Source of the DNA: Chitinophagaceae bacterium
GTDB lineage: Bacteria; Bacteroidota; Bacteroidia; Chitinophagales; Chitinophagaceae
Direction of reading: 5' to 3'
NCBI GenBank assembly: GCA_016710935.1
Contig: JADJTY010000003.1
Span: forward strand, 806,001 to 870,000
Length of the DNA: 64,000 nucleotides
Shown: positions 27,498 to 35,231 of the stretch, in pieces
How the letters are laid out: every line of letters starts with the position of its first letter
Position numbering within the stretch: the stretch's first letter is position 1
Notes under the pieces: model-generated
What the model was told of the DNA's origin: nothing
Databases searched by the model: none
What the model saw: the letters and a program-made list of their open reading frames with translations, nothing else
Made by a program: the position numbers and the translations under genes

Positions 27498-28064
27498 ATG
27501 AAAAATTCAAAAGTGATTGTATTTATGCTCGGTCTTGCACTTAGTTTACAAAGTTATGCCCAGGAAAAGGGCGCTTCTTTTAGCCTTCAATACAAAGGTT
27601 ATTATTATTTAAGAACACAACAACACGCTGATAATTTATCTCTTGAAAGTAATGGTGCACTCAGTCCAACTAAGGATGGCGCTGCATTTATGTCTTCTCA
27701 AAAAAATGCTACCGGTACCATGTGGCAATTAGTTCCAGATGCAAATAATAAAGGCTGGTACCGCCTGAAATCAAAGGCAGCGGGCAATAATAAATGCCTG
27801 GAAGCTAATAGTCCAGTTGACGGCTCTGCCAAGGGAGGTTCTTCATTTATGGATGATTGCAGCAATGTATCCGGTCAGCTATGGATAATTGAATTAGTAA
27901 GTGACAAAAACGGCGATAATTTATACCGGCTTCGTTCTAATGCACATGGAAATGATCGCTCTTTAGAAGGCAACAAACCTGATGGTTCTCGGACAGGGAT
28001 TACTTTTATGGACAAAACTCAAAATGTTACAGGCCAAATGTGGAGGCTTGTGCCAGTAAAATAA
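27498..28064 (+). CDS. secreted ricin-type beta-trefoil protein, three QxW-like repeats
   Basis: A 188-residue exported protein consisting of a signal peptide (1-21) and a single RICIN-type domain. Three repeats each carry a YRLRS/YYLRT strand, a (C/S)LE(A/G/S)N element, a (F/S)FM motif and a final W turn (GTMWQL, GQLWII, GQMWRL), the QxW pattern of beta-trefoil lectins. It has no catalytic domain and no sorting domain, so it is probably a stand-alone periplasmic or secreted carbohydrate-binding protein. It is divergent from the TPR fragment and kinase genes, followed by a strong terminator. Sugar specificity cannot be told. Confidence 0.82.
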   Translation: MKNSKVIVFMLGLALSLQSYAQEKGASFSLQYKGYYYLRTQQHADNLSLESNGALSPTKDGAAFMSSQKNATGTMWQLVPDANNKGWYRLKSKAAGNNKCLEANSPVDGSAKGGSSFMDDCSNVSGQLWIIELVSDKNGDNLYRLRSNAHGNDRSLEGNKPDGSRTGITFMDKTQNVTGQMWRLVPVK

Positions 28065-28086
28065 CCTTAGCTGAATTTAAATATAC

Positions 28087-28122
28087 AAAGAGGCTGTTTC
28101 AATAATTTGAAACAGCCTCTTT
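28087..28122. terminator. bidirectional terminator
   Basis: A perfect 16-bp stem (AAAGAGGCTGTTTCAA and complement) with a 4-nt loop lies between convergent genes. It is flanked by T-rich sequence on the right and A-containing sequence on the left, serving the ricin-type gene and probably the ABC-F gene. Confidence 0.85.
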
Positions 28123-28147
28123 CATTTTGTACAAGCGACGTAATTAA

Positions 28148-30142
28148 TCAAATCTTCTCTTCCAGCTCCATCAGTTTTTCAAAAACAATTTCATATTCTG
28201 CATTTGCTTTTTTTAATTCTGCATCAGCATTTTTATAAGCTGTTTCTGTTTGCAGGAATTTAGTTTTATCTCCATATACATCAGGCGATGCCAGGTCAAG
28301 TTCCAGTTGTGCTTTCTTTTTGGTAAGATCTGCGATCTTTTCTTCCAGTTGTTTAAAAAGATTTTTCTGTTTGGTAAGTTCTTTTTTTAATTCTTTATCA
28401 ATACCGCTGTTTTGATTATTATTTACAGGTTGCGTAACAGGTTTCGACTCTTCTGCCTTTACAACAGTTTCTTTTGCCTGTTGCTTATTGCCTGTTGCCA
28501 ATTGTTTATTGGCTTCTTCTTTTAACAAAGCAGCATCTGCCTTCGCTTTTCTTTCTTTCCAGTCTTCGTATTCGGTATAAGTACCTTTAAACTCCCGTAT
28601 CTTATAATCTTCTATATCCCATATTTTATTGGCAATGCGGCTGATAAAATACCGGTCGTGACTTACTAAAACGATGGTGCCTTCATACTTATTTAAAGAT
28701 TCTACCAATAGATCAACCGAGTGAATGTCCAGGTGATTGGTAGGTTCATCCAGCATTAAAAAATTGGCTTTGCTGGCAATGGTTTTTGCCAAAGCAACCC
28801 TGGCTTTTTCGCCTCCGCTTAATACTTTAATTTTCTTTTCAACCGCTTCGCCGCTAAATAAAAAAGCACCCAGTAAACTTCTCAGTTCAAGGTCATTTTT
28901 CCCGCTGCGGGCTTCTTTCAGTTCTTCCAGTACATCATTGTTTTGGTTCAGTGCTTCCAGCTGGTGCTGGGCATAAAAAGATTCTTCTACATTGTGTCCC
29001 CATTCACGATCGCCAGTAAAGGATTCGGTACCGGCAATAATTCTTAATAAAGTAGATTTTCCTTTACCATTGGCACCAATCAATGCAATTTTATCGCCAC
29101 GGTCAATTTCTGCACCGGTATCTTCCAATATTTTTGTTTCGCCAAAACTCTTGCTTACATGTTTTAAAGTGGCTACAATTTTACCCGGTGTTTTATCAAT
29201 AGCAAAATTGATACGCATATTGGGGCGTTCCAGTTCTACATTTTCTATACGGTCTAATTTCTCCAGCCGCTTCACAATACTTTGTGCTGCTGCAGCCTTA
29301 CTGGCCTTGGCTTTAAAGCGCTCTACAAAGCGTTCGTTCTGCCGTATATAATCCTGCTGATTTTCGTAAGCCTTTTGCTGCATATCAATACGCAGGGCTT
29401 TTTCCTGTTCGTAATAAGAATAATTGCCGGTATAAAAATGTAATTCTCTTTGATAAAGTTCTACGATCTTATTAACCATCCTGTCTAAAAAGAAACGGTC
29501 ATGCGATACAATCACCACAGCACCCGGATAATGTATCAAATATTTCTCCAGCCACTCAATACTCGGCAGATCCAGGTGATTGGTAGGTTCATCCATCAGC
29601 AACACATCCGGGTTCATCAGGATCATTTTTGCCAAAAGTACCCGCATGCGCCAGCCTCCACTAAAATTTTTGTATTGCTTTCCCAGGTCGGCATTTGCAA
29701 AACCAAGTCCCTGTAAAATTTCTTCGGTGCGGTGATGTATGCTGTAACCATCCAGTACTTCCATTTCATGCAAAAGATCCGCATATTTATTGGCCAGGCT
29801 TTCGTCGCCGGTTCTTTCCAGTTCATGACCTAACAGTTCCAGTTCTTTTTCCAGTTGCTTCACTCTTTCAAAAGCACCCATGGCCACTTCCAGGATAGAA
29901 TCTTCGGTGTCAAATCCCAGCAGGTCCTGGTGTAAAAAACCAATAGTGGTTTCCCGGCCTTTTTCTACCGTGCCTTTTGCCGGACTGTACTGTCCGGTTA
30001 ATACTTTAAGCAAAGTAGATTTTCCGGTACCGTTATAGCCAATTAAGCCAATACGTTCGTTGGGCTGTATATGCCAGGTGGCATCTTCCACAATGGTTCG
30101 GGCTCCAAATTCAAACGTCACATTTTGTAATCCTAAAAGCAT
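28148..30142 (-). CDS. ABC-F family ATPase
   Basis: A cytosolic twin-ATPase of the ABC-F family (EttA/Uup/YheS type) that acts on ribosomes, without membrane domains. The 664 residues contain Walker A motifs GYNGTGKSTL (about 34-43) and GANGKGKSTLL (about 354), signature motifs FSGGWRMRVLL and LSGGEKARVAL, and two LLMDEPTNHLDL/LMLDEPTNHLDI Walker B segments. A linker follows the first cassette, and a C-terminal coiled coil (about 585-664) is seen as in Uup. The sequence just before the coiled coil (NKQLATGNKQQAKE) is encoded by a period-7 DNA repeat at 28470-28504, which looks like an intergenic-type heptamer array read in frame. Antibiotic protection cannot be inferred. Confidence 0.93.
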   Translation of the reverse strand: MLLGLQNVTFEFGARTIVEDATWHIQPNERIGLIGYNGTGKSTLLKVLTGQYSPAKGTVEKGRETTIGFLHQDLLGFDTEDSILEVAMGAFERVKQLEKELELLGHELERTGDESLANKYADLLHEMEVLDGYSIHHRTEEILQGLGFANADLGKQYKNFSGGWRMRVLLAKMILMNPDVLLMDEPTNHLDLPSIEWLEKYLIHYPGAVVIVSHDRFFLDRMVNKIVELYQRELHFYTGNYSYYEQEKALRIDMQQKAYENQQDYIRQNERFVERFKAKASKAAAAQSIVKRLEKLDRIENVELERPNMRINFAIDKTPGKIVATLKHVSKSFGETKILEDTGAEIDRGDKIALIGANGKGKSTLLRIIAGTESFTGDREWGHNVEESFYAQHQLEALNQNNDVLEELKEARSGKNDLELRSLLGAFLFSGEAVEKKIKVLSGGEKARVALAKTIASKANFLMLDEPTNHLDIHSVDLLVESLNKYEGTIVLVSHDRYFISRIANKIWDIEDYKIREFKGTYTEYEDWKERKAKADAALLKEEANKQLATGNKQQAKETVVKAEESKPVTQPVNNNQNSGIDKELKKELTKQKNLFKQLEEKIADLTKKKAQLELDLASPDVYGDKTKFLQTETAYKNADAELKKANAEYEIVFEKLMELEEKI
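28470..28504 (-). repeat. in-frame heptamer array inside the ABC-F gene
   Basis: On the minus strand five 7-mers follow each other: CAATTGG, CAACAGG, CAATAAG, CAACAGG, CAAAAGA. They encode the low-complexity linker QLATGNKQQAKE. Seven is not a multiple of three, so the repeat is a DNA-level feature and not a protein repeat. Confidence 0.7.
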
Positions 30143-30264
30143 AAAAAAAGTTCAAAACTGTTATAAAGCGGCAAAAATAACGAATATCGAACCTTAAATC
30201 TTAATTCCGCTTACATTATCAAAAAATTAATCGGCTTATAACATCAATGTATTTCCCGAGTAGT

Positions 30265-30272
30265 TAGCTTTG
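30265..30272 (+). promoter_or_regulatory. -7 box (TAGCTTTG) of the DUF3347 gene
   Basis: TAGCTTTG matches TAnnTTTG, 16 nt before the ATG at 30289. No convincing -33 box. Confidence 0.42.
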
Positions 30273-30288
30273 CAAAAAAATAGGTAAT

Positions 30289-30903
30289 ATGAAAAAAGTA
30301 CTTCTGGTTATATTGATCGTGATACTGGCAGTTGCCGGGTATGTGTGGTATAAATTCAGTAATGCTGGTGGGGGAGATCACGGACCAAAGCAGCAAGCGC
30401 TTATTTTAAAAAGACATTCCGACACTTTTAACCTGGCTGTAACAGCAGCTATGAATGCCTATTTTGATATGTCGGCTGCCCTGGTTGATGCAGACACAGC
30501 AAAAGTTAAAGCCAGTGCAGGCAAATTTGTACAACTGCTTGATTCGATCCCTATGGGTGAACTGCAAAAAGATACTGCCAATATTTATGCAATTGCCATG
30601 AGTACTTTTGATGGCATAAAAAGTAACGCACAGTCTATTTTAACTATGACCGACCTGCAGGAAATGCGTAAAGATTTCAGTATGGTATCTGAAAACCTGT
30701 ATCCCTTCTTTAGAATAATAAATTACGAAGGAGAAAACATGTACTGGCAAAACTGTCCCATGGCCTTTGGTGATGAAAAAGAAGCTAACTGGGTAAGTAA
30801 AACCAAAGAGGTGGTTAATCCCTATTTAGGAAAAAATCATCCTGAATTTAAATCAACCATGCTGCACTGCGGTATGGTAAAAGATACCATCAAGGCGCAA
30901 TAG
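30289..30903 (+). CDS. DUF3347 domain protein
   Basis: A 204-residue exported or membrane-anchored protein: hydrophobic N-terminus (4-22), then a four-helix DUF3347 domain (about 40-195). The family hallmark is present near the C-terminus: NCPMAFGD, W-x-S, NPYLGKNHPEF and a final HCG. These conserved Cys, Met and His residues suggest soft-metal (copper-type) binding, since DUF3347 is often fused to CusB-like efflux adaptors. The next gene, 44 nt on, is a TonB-dependent receptor. Together they could be an outer-membrane uptake and periplasmic binding pair, but the substrate is unproven. Confidence 0.82.
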   Translation: MKKVLLVILIVILAVAGYVWYKFSNAGGGDHGPKQQALILKRHSDTFNLAVTAAMNAYFDMSAALVDADTAKVKASAGKFVQLLDSIPMGELQKDTANIYAIAMSTFDGIKSNAQSILTMTDLQEMRKDFSMVSENLYPFFRIINYEGENMYWQNCPMAFGDEKEANWVSKTKEVVNPYLGKNHPEFKSTMLHCGMVKDTIKAQ

Positions 30904-30947
30904 TATAATGTCGATTTAATACCGGTATTTATTGTAATCAAGTAACT

Positions 30948-33305
30948 ATGAAAATATTTTTCTTTGTTTTGCTGTTTGTATTGGGCACGTTTACCGGTTC
31001 GGCACAAAACAAATACACCATTAGCGGATACATCAAGGATTCATTGAATGGTGAAACCCTGATAGGTGCCACCATTGCTGTGCAAGGGCAAACAAAGGGC
31101 ATCAGCAGTAACCTGTACGGTTTTTATTCCATCACACTTGACGAAGGAAAGTATCTGCTCATCTGTACTTTTATTGGTTACCGTGTAAAAGCGGTTTCAA
31201 TCGATCTGCGTGCCGATACAAAGATCAATTTTGATGTGCTGCCAAGATCTTTCCTGGCAGAAGAAGTGGTGGTATCTACAAAAAAACGAGATGCCAATGT
31301 AAAGAATGCGCAGATGGGGAAATTTACTTTGCCCATAGAGCAGATAAGATCTATCCCGGCATTTTTAGGGGAGGTTGATCTGCTAAAGGTCGTTCAGTTC
31401 TTACCGGGCGTACGTAATGCAGGAGAGGGTAGTTCAGGTATTTATGTACGTGGTGGCGGGCCAGACCAGAACCTGATATTGCTGGATGATGCACCGGTTT
31501 ACAACACAGGCCATCTCTTTGGTTTCTTTTCCATCTTTAATGCGGATGCTATAAAAAATGTAACACTTATTAAAGGGGGTATGCCCGCTCAATATGGAGG
31601 ACGCTTATCCAGTGTGCTGGATGTTTCGATGAAAGAAGGTAACAACCAAAAATTACAGGTAGATGCCGGTATTGGAGTGATCGCTTCCCGGCTATCTATA
31701 CAGGGTCCGCTTAAAAAAAATAAGTCATCTTTTATTCTATCAGGCAGGCGTACCTATATTGATGCCATTGCAAAACCATTTATAAAATCGGGCAGCCAGT
31801 TTAAAGGAAGCGGTTATTATTTTTATGACCTGAATGCCAAGGTTAATTATATTTTTTCTGATAAAGACAGGTTGTACCTGAGTGGTTATTTTGGCCGTGA
31901 TGTTTTTGATTATGTAAATGGTAAACAGAGTTTAAAGTTTAATATTCCCTGGGGAAACAGTACGGGTACCTTACGATGGAACCATGTGTTTAACAACCAG
32001 CTTTTTGGAAATACCACAGTGGTATATAACGATTATAATTTCACCTTCAATGCCGTTCAAAATGATTTTGAATTAAAGCTAGCGTCCGGCATCAGGGATT
32101 TAAGTTTAAAGCAGGACTTTGATCTGTATCCATATACCGGTCACAAACTGAAGTTTGGGGGCATTTACACCTACCACAAATTCACACCTTCTGTGATCAG
32201 CGGCAAACAGGATTCTACAGTTTTTAAACCCAACAATGCGCAAATCAAATATGCCCACGAAGCAGCGGTGTATTTGCAGGATGATTGGGAGATCAATGAA
32301 AAAATAAAAATTCATGTGGGGTTACGGTATAGTTTATTTCAGCAGACGGGCCCTTATAAAATTTACCAGACCGATGATAATGGAAACCGCACCGACAGTA
32401 CCGTTTTTGGAAGAGGCAAGGCTGTTAAAAACTATGGTGGACTGGAGCCACGCTTTACCTTCAGGTATGCATTGGATGATGAAACTTCTGTTAAAGGATC
32501 GGTGACACGTAACATGCAATACATACACCTGGTAAGTAATGCAGGCACCACTTTGCCTACCGATATCTGGGTGCCCAGTACCTACAAGGTAAAGCCACAG
32601 ATCAGCTGGCTATATGCAGCAGGCCTGTTTAAAAACTTTAAAGATAATATGTATGAAACATCTGTAGAAGTGTATTACAAACAGATGGAGAACCAGATCG
32701 AATATAAGGAAGGGTATATACCCAGCAGCCTGGACGATACAGAAAACTCTTTTGCATTTGGTAAAGGATGGAGTTATGGTACGGAGTTATTTGTTAATAA
32801 AACCAAGGGCCGTTTAACCGGTTGGGTCGGTTATACATTAAGCTGGACCTGGCGCAAATTCCCCACCCTGAATTTTGGGGAAAAGTATCCGGCCAAATAC
32901 GACCGCAGGCATGATATGAGTGTAGTAGCCATGTATGAACTCAGTAATAAATGGAAATTATCTGCATCCTTTGTTTATGGTACGGGTAATTCGGCAACCT
33001 TACCACAGCGTTTTTATATAGTTGGCGGAATACTAACGCAGGAGTATAGTCGCATTAATGAATACCGCCTTCCTTCGTATCACCGGTTGGATTTTTCAGC
33101 GATCCTCACACCGAAGAAGAACATCAAACGCAAATGGAAAAGTGAGTGGGTGTTCAGTGTGTACAATGCCTACAACCGTAGAAATCCTTACTTCATTTAC
33201 TTCGATCAAACCGGCAGCCCTTTTAACGGCACATTGGAAATACAGGCTAAACAGGTTTCTTTATTTCCGGTAATACCGGCCATAACCTGGAATGTGAAAT
33301 TCTGA
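30948..33305 (+). CDS. TonB-dependent receptor with CarboxypepD_reg domain
   Basis: A 785-residue outer-membrane active transporter. Signal peptide (1-19), a carboxypeptidase-regulatory-like beta-sandwich (about 22-105: ISGYIKDSLNGETLIGATI), the plug domain (about 115-225, with SSGIYVRGGGPDQNLILLDDAPVYN), and a 22-strand-type barrel to the C-terminus. There is no SusD-like partner, so it is not a typical SusC glycan system. The linked DUF3347 gene hints at a metal or metallophore. Substrate is not determinable from sequence alone. Confidence 0.92.
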   Translation: MKIFFFVLLFVLGTFTGSAQNKYTISGYIKDSLNGETLIGATIAVQGQTKGISSNLYGFYSITLDEGKYLLICTFIGYRVKAVSIDLRADTKINFDVLPRSFLAEEVVVSTKKRDANVKNAQMGKFTLPIEQIRSIPAFLGEVDLLKVVQFLPGVRNAGEGSSGIYVRGGGPDQNLILLDDAPVYNTGHLFGFFSIFNADAIKNVTLIKGGMPAQYGGRLSSVLDVSMKEGNNQKLQVDAGIGVIASRLSIQGPLKKNKSSFILSGRRTYIDAIAKPFIKSGSQFKGSGYYFYDLNAKVNYIFSDKDRLYLSGYFGRDVFDYVNGKQSLKFNIPWGNSTGTLRWNHVFNNQLFGNTTVVYNDYNFTFNAVQNDFELKLASGIRDLSLKQDFDLYPYTGHKLKFGGIYTYHKFTPSVISGKQDSTVFKPNNAQIKYAHEAAVYLQDDWEINEKIKIHVGLRYSLFQQTGPYKIYQTDDNGNRTDSTVFGRGKAVKNYGGLEPRFTFRYALDDETSVKGSVTRNMQYIHLVSNAGTTLPTDIWVPSTYKVKPQISWLYAAGLFKNFKDNMYETSVEVYYKQMENQIEYKEGYIPSSLDDTENSFAFGKGWSYGTELFVNKTKGRLTGWVGYTLSWTWRKFPTLNFGEKYPAKYDRRHDMSVVAMYELSNKWKLSASFVYGTGNSATLPQRFYIVGGILTQEYSRINEYRLPSYHRLDFSAILTPKKNIKRKWKSEWVFSVYNAYNRRNPYFIYFDQTGSPFNGTLEIQAKQVSLFPVIPAITWNVKF

Positions 33306-33360
33306 TAATGTTCTTAAATATTTACTGATAAAATTCATACTGCTTTTATATAAATAAAAA

Positions 33361-33384
33361 GCATCCCGGAAATTACCGGGATGC
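33361..33384. terminator. terminator between convergent genes
   Basis: A 9-bp stem GCATCCCGG/CCGGGATGC with loop AAATTA. The A-rich left flank (33353-33360) gives a U-tract for the minus-strand lipoprotein gene. Confidence 0.75.
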
Positions 33385-33409
33385 CTATGTTATTATTAAA
33401 AATTGGGGG

Positions 33410-33859
33410 TTAGCGTGTAAATGTCTGGTACCGCTCAACAAAATACCCTGGAAAAGCAGGGTCGGCACCTTTTGAAACCACCGTAAACAATACATCGGTC
33501 AGGGTGATCATCGTCCAGCTGTAGGCTTTTGGAGACGAATTGGTAACCAATGTAGAAGCACTGCCAAATTCATAGGTTCCTAAATCAGAAATAGTGCTGT
33601 TGAGTTTATATTCAAAACCTCCGTTCGCTTCAAATCGTACAAAATTTTTGGGCTTGGGGGTTGATTTGATGATGGTATCTCTAATGAATACCCCATTTTG
33701 ATAGAGCCGGAGCTGAACACGGTTGATAACCCATTCGCCTACTACCTGCTCTTCTTTTGGTACACCGGTGCTGGTATCTGCCTTGGCGCAGGAATTACTG
33801 AACACCGTGATGCAAAACAAACCTGCAATTAAACAAAGGGAGGTATAAGTAGTTTTCAT
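33410..33859 (-). CDS. small lipoprotein, lipocalin-like
   Basis: From ATG 33859 the protein has 149 residues: a lipoprotein signal ending in FSNSC (Cys at about 24), then a beta-rich domain (EQVVGEWVINRVQLRLYQNGVF...FVRFEANGGFEYKLN) of the lipocalin-like type common in Bacteroidota lipoproteins. An upstream in-frame ATG (33895) is less likely because it would place a hydrophilic stretch before the signal. It lies downstream of the secreted-protein gene at 33905-35029 (45-nt gap), probably one transcript. No specific function is known. Confidence 0.75.
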   Translation of the reverse strand: MKTTYTSLCLIAGLFCITVFSNSCAKADTSTGVPKEEQVVGEWVINRVQLRLYQNGVFIRDTIIKSTPKPKNFVRFEANGGFEYKLNSTISDLGTYEFGSASTLVTNSSPKAYSWTMITLTDVLFTVVSKGADPAFPGYFVERYQTFTR

Positions 33860-33904
33860 TGGTAATAAAATATTGGTTGGATTAATAACGTTCAACCGGC
33901 TATT

Positions 33905-35029
33905 TTATTGCTTCGTTTTTGGCTTATGCATAAAACGTATTACCCCGCTTTTTTGCAGATCGGATGAAATACGTACTTCATAGCGGTTATCGCCATCATT
34001 TACCACCATTAAAGCGGTATTTGGAGGAATGGTGCCCAGGTTTTCGGCATACATGATCAATTCATTCAAATCTTTTTCTTTATCAACTTCAAGCTTCAGC
34101 CGGAGGGCTTTGTCGCTCAGGCGTTTATGAGAAATAATAAGATTGCCATTAAAGAAAAGTGAGATACTATCGCCATCTATATCGCCATTGTCGTACAGGT
34201 CAACTGTAAAGCTTGCATTGTCTATTTCAATGGTCTTGATGAGCTCACTGCTGCGTTTTTTATACGCAGCATCCGGGGTTTTAATTATAACCGGCGCGGT
34301 TTTAACTACGGGAGGAGGTTCTTCGGCAGCAACTTCCTTAGTGGGCGTATTGTTCTTTTTTTCGGCGTTGTTTTTAACAACCGGGTGTTCAACCGTTTTT
34401 TTAGTATCTTTTTTTACAACAGGCGGTGTTACTTTGGGTTGTACTTTTACAACCGGCGGCGGGGTTGGTTTGGGTGTATTTTTTACAAGAGGTGCGGCAG
34501 GTTGTACCGTTTTTGGCTTAATTACAGGAGCAGGCTTGGGGATGGGCTTATTTACATAGGCCGCATTCTTTTGCAACAGCCTGCGTGATAAAACAGTGGT
34601 TCCGAATCCACAATCACCTTCCTGGTTGGGTACGGGTACCCAGGTTCCTTCCAGCGACAGGTCGTCGCCTTTTTGAAAATAAGTTAAGCGGTGAATTTGA
34701 AAACAATTGCGGATGGTTACCGGTACATTGGTTTTGGTTCGTGCTGTTTCTTTTACTTCAATTGATTTGCTGGCCCTGTTAATGGTACCGCTTAATTTGC
34801 AAATGGTGTAATAGCGTTTTCCGCCATCGCTGAAATACGTGTAAGAGTAGCCCGAAACCTTGTTTCCGTTGCTTTCCAGCTCCAAAACATATTCGCACCT
34901 GTCGCCACCCCAGCCCGTGTAGGAAGTACTTTTATCTACAAATTCGCCTTTCCATTGCCCGGTAAAATTTTGAGCGGAAACCAGGTAGCCAAACAATACA
35001 AATAAAATCAGTGGTACAATTCTTTTCAT
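33905..35029 (-). CDS. secreted protein with Pro/Lys-rich linker and amidase-type C-terminal module
   Basis: A 374-residue exported protein of unknown function. Signal peptide (1-19), then a beta-rich domain (about 20-150) with GQWKGEF, RCEYVLEL and GTWVPVPNQEGDCG. A long Pro/Val/Lys/Thr-rich linker (about 158-260) probably crosses peptidoglycan. The C-terminal module (about 265-374) has VDLYDNGDIDGDSISLFFN and NLGTIPPNTALM and is homologous to the end of the N-acetylmuramoyl-L-alanine amidase at 14776-16155. The shared module suggests a common envelope partner. The linker gives a long open frame on the opposite strand, which I regard as non-coding. Confidence 0.82.
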   Translation of the reverse strand: MKRIVPLILFVLFGYLVSAQNFTGQWKGEFVDKSTSYTGWGGDRCEYVLELESNGNKVSGYSYTYFSDGGKRYYTICKLSGTINRASKSIEVKETARTKTNVPVTIRNCFQIHRLTYFQKGDDLSLEGTWVPVPNQEGDCGFGTTVLSRRLLQKNAAYVNKPIPKPAPVIKPKTVQPAAPLVKNTPKPTPPPVVKVQPKVTPPVVKKDTKKTVEHPVVKNNAEKKNNTPTKEVAAEEPPPVVKTAPVIIKTPDAAYKKRSSELIKTIEIDNASFTVDLYDNGDIDGDSISLFFNGNLIISHKRLSDKALRLKLEVDKEKDLNELIMYAENLGTIPPNTALMVVNDGDNRYEVRISSDLQKSGVIRFMHKPKTKQ

Positions 35030-35076
35030 CCCGGCAAAGATATTTTAGATAAATTTTTCCATAGCTAATACTTCGT

Positions 35077-35084
35077 TAAATTTG
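35077..35084 (+). promoter_or_regulatory. -7 box (TAAATTTG) upstream of thrS
   Basis: TAAATTTG matches TAnnTTTG and lies 147 nt before the thrS ATG. The putative leader would contain the heptamer arrays at 35098-35218. Confidence 0.38.
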
Positions 35085-35097
35085 CAGACTGGAAATT

Positions 35098-35218
35098 AGT
35101 CATTAGTCATTAAGTCATTTGATAGCATACACCAGCCCGATTGATAGCTATAGGCAATGACGAATAACTAATGACCATTGACCAATTACTAATGATCAAT
35201 AACCAATAACTAACGACT
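35098..35218. repeat. inverted pair of heptamer arrays before thrS
   Basis: The left arm has three AGTCATT units (35098-35104, 35105-35111, 35113-35119). After 36 nt, the right arm has nine exact-length heptamers (35156-35218) of consensus AATGACC/AATAACT, which is the reverse complement of AGTCATT-like units. Together they form a degenerate inverted repeat that could fold in the thrS leader. The AGTC core is shared with the 18948 array. Confidence 0.85.
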
Positions 35219-35231
35219 TTCAATTAAAGAT

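Noticed and set aside
24359..28064. Toxin-antitoxin or defence function for the region with the ricin-type protein
   Set aside because: The protein has a lectin fold only, without a toxin or nuclease domain, and its neighbours are ordinary signalling genes.
34143..34559. 138-residue open frame opposite the Pro/Lys-rich linker of the secreted protein
   Set aside because: It is the antisense image of a Pro/Lys/Val codon run (giving Gly/Phe/Thr-rich sequence), without a start context or homology.
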